This document shows positions 58,365 through 64,000 of a stretch of DNA of 64,000 bases, one piece after another. The position numbers and the translations under genes were made by a program. Source of the DNA: Cupriavidus necator N-1 (lineage in GTDB: Bacteria; Pseudomonadota; Gammaproteobacteria; Burkholderiales; Burkholderiaceae). The notes below the pieces were generated by a model that saw only the letters and a program-made list of their open reading frames with translations, was not told the origin of the DNA and searched no databases. Within the stretch, counting starts at the first letter, position 1. Every line of letters starts with the position of its first letter. Location of the stretch: assembly GCF_000219215.1 (NCBI RefSeq), contig NC_015723.1, positions 868,001-932,000 on the forward strand, in the 5' to 3' direction.

Positions 58365-59297
58365 TTATCGCTGATCCGCCATCTGGATGATGATCTTGCC
58401 TTTTGCATGCCTGGTCACGCTTCTGCTCATCGCGTGCGATGCTTCGTCAAGCGGAAAGACCGAATCGACCTGCGTGCGCAGCTTGCCCGACGCATACAGG
58501 GCAGCGATCTCTGCGAGCTGCTGGCCGTCAGGACGGGTGGAGAAGCGTTTGCCCTCCGCGCCTGACGCACGGCAGCGCAGTATGTCTGGCTGACTGACGC
58601 TGGAGACGAGGACGCCGCCGGGCTTGAGGACCAACCACGATTGCTCCTGCGTGTAGCCACCGACCAGGTCGAGAACCATATCCGCCTGCGCGACCCGGCG
58701 GGCAAAATCCTCCGCGCCATAGTCGATCACGGCGGTTGCGCCCAGGCTACGCACGTAGTCGAGGTTGGCAGCGGAGGCGGTGCCGATCACCTCGGCGCCG
58801 GCCAGGGCGGCCAGCTGAACCGCTACGCTGCCGACACCGCCGGCCGCGGCATGGATGAGGATCTTCTGTCCTGTACGAAGGCCGCCATGTTCGAACAGCG
58901 CCTGCCATGCGGTCAGTGCGACGGTCGGGATTGCCCCGGCTTCAATCAGCGGCACATTCCCTGGCTTGCGCGCAAGCCGCTCCGCGCTGACGGCGGCGCG
59001 GGTCGCGTAGCCCCCGGCAATCCCGATGAACCCCATCACTTCGTCACCGGGTGCGAAGGTCGTGACATTGCGTCCCACCGCGATCACCGTGCCGGCAGCA
59101 TCGGCGCCGGGCGTGAACGGTAGCGGTACCGGGATCACGCTGCGCATTGCTCCGGAAACGATCTTCCAGTCGATGGGATTCACCGACGTCGACATGATGT
59201 CGACAAGCACCTCATTGTCGCCCGGGCGAGGATCCGCGACTTCGCGGAGTGCCAGATTCTGCGGGCCGCCGAATGCGTCGACTTGTATGGCTTTCAT
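58365..59297 (-). CDS. Quinone-oxidoreductase-type NADP-dependent MDR protein, 310 aa
   Basis: This is a zinc-free medium-chain dehydrogenase/reductase: MKAIQVDAFGGPQNLALREV, the GDEVMGFIG core, the NADPH site AAAGGVGSVAVQLAAL near residue 150 and the C-terminal ASHAMSRSVTRHAKGKIIIQ. It probably reduces quinones or enones. It follows a SnoaL-like gene with a one-base TGATG overlap, and is part of a run with a DoxX protein under a divergent LysR. Confidence 0.9.
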   Translation of the reverse strand: MKAIQVDAFGGPQNLALREVADPRPGDNEVLVDIMSTSVNPIDWKIVSGAMRSVIPVPLPFTPGADAAGTVIAVGRNVTTFAPGDEVMGFIGIAGGYATRAAVSAERLARKPGNVPLIEAGAIPTVALTAWQALFEHGGLRTGQKILIHAAAGGVGSVAVQLAALAGAEVIGTASAANLDYVRSLGATAVIDYGAEDFARRVAQADMVLDLVGGYTQEQSWLVLKPGGVLVSSVSQPDILRCRASGAEGKRFSTRPDGQQLAEIAALYASGKLRTQVDSVFPLDEASHAMSRSVTRHAKGKIIIQMADQR

Positions 59298-59725
59298 CAG
59301 ATGCTCCTTGCATAGTCCACCGCGATGGGCGCGTCTAGCGCCACTGCGGCCTGAACCGGGTTGAAGTACTCGCGAAGGTGCGCGATCTTGCCGTTCCTGA
59401 CGGTCAGGAAGACGACATATTCCTGTTCATAGGGCCGGCCGGTCGATCGGATCAGGCCTTTGGCACGCACCACGCCGACGGACATTCCTGGATCGGCCAG
59501 TGCCGAGACCTGCGCATCGTAGAAGCGGAAGCCGGATACCTCGCTGATGAACCACTGGGCATGCCTGATGACGGCTTCCCTGCCAGCCAGTTGACGCGGG
59601 TGGCCCAGGCTCGGCGCGTAGGGAAGATTCCACACGATGTCGTCGGCAATCAGTTCCTTCCACCGCTCGTGATTGTCCACAAGCGATTCGAAATGCTGGG
59701 TCAGTAGTGCTGCTGCGTTGTTCAT
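59297..59725 (-). CDS. SnoaL/NTF2-like protein, 142 aa
   Basis: The N-terminal helix LLTQHFESLVDNHERWKELIADDIVWNLPYAPSLGHP and the following strands (GFRFYDAQVSALADPG, EYVVFLTVRNGKIAHLREYFNP) give the NTF2/SnoaL alpha+beta barrel. Such proteins serve as isomerases, cyclases or ketosteroid-type lyases, so the function is open. AGGGGAACATC precedes the ATG. It is coupled to the quinone-reductase-like gene by TGATG. Confidence 0.88.
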   Translation of the reverse strand: MNNAAALLTQHFESLVDNHERWKELIADDIVWNLPYAPSLGHPRQLAGREAVIRHAQWFISEVSGFRFYDAQVSALADPGMSVGVVRAKGLIRSTGRPYEQEYVVFLTVRNGKIAHLREYFNPVQAAVALDAPIAVDYARSI

Positions 59726-59782
59726 GATGTTCCCCTGTGGAGCCTGCCAGCCCTTCGGCAGCGAAGGCCGTATCGACCGAGA

Positions 59783-60211
59783 TCAGTTGGCGTGGGCCAG
59801 CCGTGTGGACGTCGTGTGGCGTTCGTCCAGGCTGAACGCGCCAGCGCCGTTGGCCACCAGTTGCAGGAGCCCGCCGGCCATGGCCAGGTTCTTCAGGAAG
59901 TGGAACATCTGGTTCTGGTCGCCGAGCGCGTGGTGGAAGATCAGCGCGGTTGCCACGGAGTAGACGGCAAGCATTGCCGCGACGGCGCGCGTGCGATAGC
60001 CGGCAATCAGGAGTGCGCCGCCTGCCAGTTCGAGCACCAGCGCGCCGGCGAAGCCCAGCGTCGGCGCAGGCAGGCCGAGCGATGTGATGTAGGCCAGGGT
60101 GGCACCCGGCGCTATCAGCTTGCCAACCCCACTGACAAGGAAGATGGCGGCGACAAGGATGCGGCCGATCAGTGGAAGGGATGAATGCGACAGGTTTTGC
60201 TTGGAGTTCAT
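59783..60211 (-). CDS. DoxX-family membrane protein, 142 aa
   Basis: The protein has four hydrophobic segments, including GRILVAAIFLVSGVGKLI and GFAGALVLELAGGALLIAGY, and the family motif FHHALGDQNQMFHFLKNLAMAGGLLQL. DoxX proteins are small quinone-linked membrane proteins, also linked to oxidative-stress complexes. The ATG at 60211 follows GAGGACCCATC. It is upstream of the SnoaL-like and quinone-reductase-like genes (58-base gap) and divergent from the LysR gene. Confidence 0.9.
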   Translation of the reverse strand: MNSKQNLSHSSLPLIGRILVAAIFLVSGVGKLIAPGATLAYITSLGLPAPTLGFAGALVLELAGGALLIAGYRTRAVAAMLAVYSVATALIFHHALGDQNQMFHFLKNLAMAGGLLQLVANGAGAFSLDERHTTSTRLAHAN

Positions 60212-60281
60212 GATGGGTCCTCGATGGAGAGAGTGGAGAAGCGGCCTTGCAGATGGCATGAGGGGAGAGTAGGCGCTTGAC

Positions 60282-60321
60282 ATCCATCTTGGTAGCCTAT
60301 ATTTGTAGATGTTATCCATCT
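60282..60321. promoter_or_regulatory. Repeat cluster in the DoxX/LysR divergent promoter
   Basis: ATCCATCT occurs at 60282-60289 and 60314-60321, 32 bases apart, and AGATG-N5-CATCT (60307-60321) is an inverted repeat around the second copy. These lie in the 123-base gap between the divergent DoxX and LysR starts. They are likely binding sites for the LysR regulator and its RNA-polymerase contact region. Confidence 0.5.
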
Positions 60322-60334
60322 ATGGAGTAGATAC

Positions 60335-61237
60335 ATGCTCGATGGCGTCTCGTTGGACCAGTTGCGCACCTTTATTGCCGCCGCCGACGAAGGAAGCTTC
60401 TCCGCGGCGGGCCGCAAGCTGCGGCGCGCGCAGTCGGTGGTGAGCCATACGCTGGCCAACCTGGAGGCGCAGATCGACGTGCGCCTGTTCGACCGGGGTG
60501 GCCGCTATCCGCGCCTCACGGAGCAGGGCACCGCCCTGTTGGCGCAAGCGCGCCTGGTGGTGAGCGGCATGGATGGGTTCAAGTCCAAGGCACGCGCCAT
60601 GGCGGAGGGGCTGGAGCCCGAGTTGTCAGTGGTCGTGGACGTGATGTATCCGATGGCTTCGCTGACCGGGGCCGTGGGGGAGTTTCGCGAAGCCTTTCCC
60701 CATACGCCGCTGCGCCTGTACGTCGAGGCGCTGGGGGCAGTCCTGCGGCCGGTGCTCGAGAACGTTTGCCGGCTTGGCATCAGCGGCTCCATGCCGGTGG
60801 TTCCGCAGGCGCTGGAAGCCGAAAAGCTGCTCGATGTGCCAATGGTCACGGTCGTGGCGCCGCAGCATCCGCTGGCGGCAAGGAAGAGGCTGATCCGGGC
60901 AGCCGAACTGGAGGATCACGTCCAGTTGGTGCTCACGGACCGGACCACGCTAAGCGAGGGAAGGGCCTACGGCGTGTTCTCCCCTTTGACCTGGCGCCTG
61001 GCCGACCTTGGCGCGAAGCATGCATTCCTGCGCGCCGGCTTTGGCTGGGGACATATGCCCGTGGCAATGGTGCAGCCGGATCTCGACCAGGGCACGCTGG
61101 TGCCACTGAGACTGGAGAGCTTTCAGCCCCGGACCCCACCGATTGCCATGTTTGCCGTGTATCGCAAGGACGCGCCGCCGGGCCCCGCCGCCCGGTGGTT
61201 CCTCAAGCGGCTGAAAGGGACGTCGGCGCGCGACTGA
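60335..61237 (+). CDS. LysR-type transcriptional regulator, 300 aa
   Basis: The HTH has LDQLRTFIAAADEGSFSAAGRKLRRAQSVVSHTLANLEAQIDVRLFDRG in blocks from residue 7. The effector domain follows with ELSVVVDVMYPM and a late GFGWGHMPVAMV. GGAGTAGATAC precedes the ATG. It is divergent from the DoxX operon and probably regulates it, maybe in response to oxidants or quinones. Confidence 0.93.
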   Translation: MLDGVSLDQLRTFIAAADEGSFSAAGRKLRRAQSVVSHTLANLEAQIDVRLFDRGGRYPRLTEQGTALLAQARLVVSGMDGFKSKARAMAEGLEPELSVVVDVMYPMASLTGAVGEFREAFPHTPLRLYVEALGAVLRPVLENVCRLGISGSMPVVPQALEAEKLLDVPMVTVVAPQHPLAARKRLIRAAELEDHVQLVLTDRTTLSEGRAYGVFSPLTWRLADLGAKHAFLRAGFGWGHMPVAMVQPDLDQGTLVPLRLESFQPRTPPIAMFAVYRKDAPPGPAARWFLKRLKGTSARD

Positions 61238-61246
61238 ACGGTCATG

Positions 61247-62374
61247 CTAGGTATTTGTGGGGTTAGAGGATTGGGGATCCGCATTGTGCTCCCCCACCTG
61301 AGCCACAAAATCCTCCCCCTCCGGCAACCCCAGCGAGAACCTCACCGGAAAATTCACAGCAATCCCGCCTTCCCCGGGCACCGGCCGAACCACGTCCCGC
61401 GCCTGTACATGCGGATCCTCAAACAGCGCCGTCGCCCCCAGCACCGGCGAGAACGGAATATCCAGCGGCCCGAAGAACGCCTCCCACTCGGCCAGGTTGC
61501 GCGTGCGGAACACCGCTGCCATCAGGTCATTGACCTCAACCTTGTGCCCGTACCGCACACCACGCGTGTCAAAGCGCGGATCGCGCAGGGCAGGGAACTC
61601 ATCGCCCAGCGCCTCGCACAGGTTGACCCAGAATTTGTTCTCCAGGATGCCCATCGCCAGATGCCGGCCATCACGTGTTTCGAAGAGATCGTTCTCCGGC
61701 ATCACGGTAGGGGATGCTTGGGGCGATGCCTCATGCCCGCGCGCGGCCCAGGCGCCATGGGCGGTCCACGACAGGATCGCGTCATGGATCGAGACGTCCA
61801 GATGTTGACCCTGTCCATTCTGGCGCGCACTCATGATCGCCACCGCAAGCGACAGCGCCGCGTAACCGGATGCGGCGTAATCCGACACCCGCACGCGCGG
61901 GCGCGAGACCGTATCGTGCACCTGCACCGGCGTCGCCCAATATCCAGCCAGCGCCAGGTAGTTCAGGTCATGCCCGGCGTGGCTGGCATACGGGCCAGTC
62001 TGGCCAAAGCCAGAGACCGAACACAGCACGATAGCCGGATTGACCGCCGCCAGCGCTTCATAGCCCAGCCCAAGCCGCGCCATCACGCCGGGGCGGAAGC
62101 CTTCCACTACGGCATCGGCATTGCGCACCAGGTCAAGGAAGGCCTCACGGCCTGCATCGGTCTTCAAGTCCAGCGCAATCGAGCGCTTGCCGCGGTTGAA
62201 CTGCGCAAACACCGTTGGACCAAGCTGCCGCGCGGTGTCGCCAGTGCCGGGCTGCTCCACCTTGATCACATCCGCGCCTAGTTGTCGCAGCAGGCTGCAT
62301 GCATGCGGACCGGGCAGCAACTGGCTGACGTCGATGATGGTGACGTCCTTGAGGCAGGACCATTCTGGCTTCAT
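61247..62374 (-). CDS. Class III CoA-transferase (CaiB/BaiF family), 375 aa
   Basis: The enzyme moves CoA between acyl groups via an aspartyl-CoA intermediate. Features are VTIIDVSQLLPGPHACSLLRQLGADVIKVEQPGTGD at the N-terminus and NRGKRSIALDLKT, followed by the catalytic-Asp region FGQTGPYASHAGHDLNYLALAGY (Asp within GHDLNY). It converges on the LysR gene with a nine-base gap and is followed by a Bug receptor and acyl-CoA dehydrogenase upstream in the operon. The substrate is unknown. Confidence 0.92.
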   Translation of the reverse strand: MKPEWSCLKDVTIIDVSQLLPGPHACSLLRQLGADVIKVEQPGTGDTARQLGPTVFAQFNRGKRSIALDLKTDAGREAFLDLVRNADAVVEGFRPGVMARLGLGYEALAAVNPAIVLCSVSGFGQTGPYASHAGHDLNYLALAGYWATPVQVHDTVSRPRVRVSDYAASGYAALSLAVAIMSARQNGQGQHLDVSIHDAILSWTAHGAWAARGHEASPQASPTVMPENDLFETRDGRHLAMGILENKFWVNLCEALGDEFPALRDPRFDTRGVRYGHKVEVNDLMAAVFRTRNLAEWEAFFGPLDIPFSPVLGATALFEDPHVQARDVVRPVPGEGGIAVNFPVRFSLGLPEGEDFVAQVGEHNADPQSSNPTNT

Positions 62375-62453
62375 ACAGGGCCTTGGGGGGAGAAGGGAAG
62401 AAGGGGTGCCGCACGCGCGGAAGGTAGCGTGCGGCGCGGAGCGGGCAGGACGC

Positions 62454-63446
62454 TCAGCCCAGGTCGCCAACCATGCCGATCGACTTCATCAGGTCGCCGT
62501 AACGCGCGTTGTCGCTGGCGACCAAGGTGGCGAACTGTGCTGGCGAGGCGCTGCGGCGCAGCTCGCCGGCATTGGCCTTGAGCTGGGCATCGAACACGCC
62601 GGCGCTTTGCAGGGCACCGATCGCGGCGTGCAGCTTCTGCGCCAGTTCGGCCGGGAAGTTGGCCGGTGCGAACAGGCCGCTCCAGTTGTCGATGACAAAG
62701 CCCGGGGGCAGGGCTTCGGCCATGGTCGGCACGTCCGGGAAAAACGGCGAGCGTGCGGCCGCAGTGACGGCAAGCACCCTGACCTGGTTATTGCGTACGT
62801 ACTGTGTCGCGGTGCCGAGCACGGGCATGCCGAACTGGGTTTGTCCGGTCAGCATGGCGGTGATGATCTCCGGCGCACCCTTGTAAGGGATGTGCACGGC
62901 GTCGCAGCCGGTCTGGTGCAGCATGGTTTCCACCGCAAGATGGGCGATGCTGCCCTTGCCGCCGGAGCCGTAGTTGAACTTGCCCGGCGCCTTCTTCATG
63001 GCGGCGATCAGTTCGGCAGCGGTCTTGTAGGGCGACGAAACGGGCACCACCAGCGCGGACGGTCCGCCCGACAGGGCCGTGATCGGCGTGAAATCCTGCG
63101 CCGGGTCATACGGCATCTTGCGGTACATGTGCACGTTGATCACGTGCGTATTGGCCAGGATGCCCAGCGTATAGCCATCGGGCGCGGCACGGCGCAGCGC
63201 ACTGGCGCCGATGATGCCGCCGGCGCCGGGCATGTTCTCGACCACCAGCGGCTGGCCGAGCTTCTTGCCCATCTCCGCCGACAGCGTGCGGGCGACGTTG
63301 TCGGGCGTACTGCCGGCGATAAACGGAACGATCAGCCGGATCGGGCGGTTGGGGTAGCTGGATGATGCATTGGCGGCGCGGGCCGGCAGCAGCAGGCTGC
63401 CCAGCGCGGCGGCGCCGGCGGTGGCAAGCCAGTTTCGGCGGTTCAT
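62454..63446 (-). CDS. Bug/TctC-family periplasmic solute receptor, 330 aa
   Basis: The N-terminus RRNWLATAGAAALGSLLLPARAA has Tat-like character, with two arginines. The body reads YPNRPIRLIVPFIAGSTPDNVAR, then VVENMPGAGGIIGASALRRAAPDGYTLGIL and HIPYKGAPEIITAMLTGQ. Third receptor of this family in the window. It is in the same strand and run as the CoA-transferase and the partial acyl-CoA dehydrogenase, so it probably binds the carboxylate degraded by them. Confidence 0.92.
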   Translation of the reverse strand: MNRRNWLATAGAAALGSLLLPARAANASSSYPNRPIRLIVPFIAGSTPDNVARTLSAEMGKKLGQPLVVENMPGAGGIIGASALRRAAPDGYTLGILANTHVINVHMYRKMPYDPAQDFTPITALSGGPSALVVPVSSPYKTAAELIAAMKKAPGKFNYGSGGKGSIAHLAVETMLHQTGCDAVHIPYKGAPEIITAMLTGQTQFGMPVLGTATQYVRNNQVRVLAVTAAARSPFFPDVPTMAEALPPGFVIDNWSGLFAPANFPAELAQKLHAAIGALQSAGVFDAQLKANAGELRRSASPAQFATLVASDNARYGDLMKSIGMVGDLG

Positions 63447-63509
63447 GCTTGGTCTCCGTGGTCTTGTCGTATGGTCTTCTCGCCGGCGGCGACCGTGCCG
63501 CCGGCACGC

Positions 63510-64000
63510 TCAGGCCTTCTGCTGCTGCAGCGGTTCCAGGATAGCGCGCGCAATGGTGTTGCGCTGGATCTCGCTGGTGCCGGTGAAGATGCGGAACATG
63601 CGCAGTTTGCGGAAGGTCTGCTCCACCGGGTGGCCGCGCGTGACGCCGACATTGCCGTGGATCTGCACGGCCTTGTCCGCCACCTCGAAGCAGCGCTCCG
63701 AGACAAAGAGCTTGCACGCCGCGGCCTTCATGCGCAGGTCGGCGCCGGCATCGGCCAGCGCGGCGGTATGCGTGATCATGCTTTCGCAGGCCCACAGCGC
63801 GGCGGCCATGTCGGCCAGCATGTGCTGGATCGCCTGGAAGCGCGCGATCGGCCCGCCGAACTGGCGGCGCTGGCCGGCGTATGCCACCGACGACTCATAT
63901 GCCTTGGTGGCCAGACCCAGCATGCTGGGGCAGTGCAGCAGGCGGTTCACGTTGATGCGCGACATGCCCAGCTTGAAGCCGTTGCCTTCGCCGCCAAAGA
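63510..64000 (-). CDS. Acyl-CoA dehydrogenase, C-terminal part only
   Basis: The open frame runs off the right edge; about 163 C-terminal residues are visible, including GLATKAYESSVAYAGQRRQFGGPIARFQAIQHMLADMA and the family-end QIHGNVGVTRGHPVEQTFRKLRMFRIFTGTSEIQRNTIARAIL read in parts. FGGPIARFQAIQHMLADM is a conserved ACAD helix, and TSEIQ is the final signature. It is probably the dehydrogenase partner of the CoA-transferase below it. Confidence 0.9.
   Translation of the reverse strand, partial: FGGEGNGFKLGMSRINVNRLLHCPSMLGLATKAYESSVAYAGQRRQFGGPIARFQAIQHMLADMAAALWACESMITHTAALADAGADLRMKAAACKLFVSERCFEVADKAVQIHGNVGVTRGHPVEQTFRKLRMFRIFTGTSEIQRNTIARAILEPLQQQKA

Noticed and set aside
1..64000. 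CRISPR arrays, rRNA/tRNA genes, intact insertion sequences, integrases or toxin-antitoxin modules.
   Set aside because: None was recognised by reading; no regularly spaced repeats and no transposase or integrase motifs were seen. A dedicated tRNA or repeat scan was not possible.

Overview
The window is a dense, GC-rich stretch of a betaproteobacterial genome, most like Cupriavidus or a close Burkholderiaceae relative. This is inferred from three Bug/TctC-type solute receptors, Burkholderiales-type porins ending in RHRF, a DUF3311 plus sodium:solute symporter pair, many LysR-type regulators with divergent operons, and heavy investment in CoA-thioester and aromatic catabolism. No rRNA, tRNA, CRISPR array or intact insertion sequence was recognised. 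The layout (small catabolic islands, each with its own regulator and transporter) suggests accessory or secondary-replicon gene content.

Layout. 1-5040: an acyl-CoA catabolic run (partial enoyl-CoA hydratase, two acyl-CoA dehydrogenases, Bug receptor, porin). 5171-6032: ArsR regulator and AHSA1/SRPBCC protein, with an operator palindrome over the regulator's start codon. 6133-8065: periplasmic sulfite-dehydrogenase-like molybdoenzyme and a diheme cytochrome c, closed by a textbook terminator. 8366-12927: NCS2 nucleobase-type permease, amidohydrolase and TauE/SafE exporter, with a convergent LacI regulator. 12987-18304: LysR, DUF3311, sodium symporter, YtcJ-like amidohydrolase and a CobW-type metal GTPase. 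18327-20966: YihY/BrkB protein, serine hydrolase and a porin remnant. 20974-27257: a complete 3-hydroxybenzoate to gentisate to fumarate plus pyruvate pathway with LysR regulator and aromatic-acid transporter. 27342-30236: isochorismatase-like hydrolase with a divergent GlxA-type regulator, and two DUF1801 proteins. 30393-34390: sulfonate-type receptor and tauABC. 34554-35149: two tandem small peptides with double-glycine leaders. 35434-37715: DapA-like lyase, a small unknown protein and a TorF-type outer-membrane protein. 37848-46503: the full kdp potassium-uptake operon including tiny kdpF and an additional 54-residue membrane protein. 46754-55923: MFS transporter, then a TetR-controlled acyl-CoA cluster (thiolase-like protein without its usual cysteine, DUF35 partner, acyl-CoA ligase, SDR, enoyl-CoA hydratase, nitronate-monooxygenase-like protein, Bug receptor). 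56080-58341: an orphan mercury-type MerR and promoter driving a GDCCVxC protein, then decayed genes. 58365-61237: quinone-reductase-like protein, SnoaL-like protein, DoxX and LysR. 61247-64000: class III CoA-transferase, Bug receptor and a partial acyl-CoA dehydrogenase.

The observations most worth following up are the tandem GG-leader peptides (34.5-35.2 kb), the stand-alone MerR/mer-type promoter/GDCCVxC unit (56.1-56.9 kb), the thiolase-like protein with Ser in place of the nucleophilic Cys next to a DUF35 protein (48.9-50.6 kb), and the 54-residue protein translationally coupled to kdpF (46.3-46.5 kb). All functions are read from sequence motifs and family knowledge only; no database search was possible.
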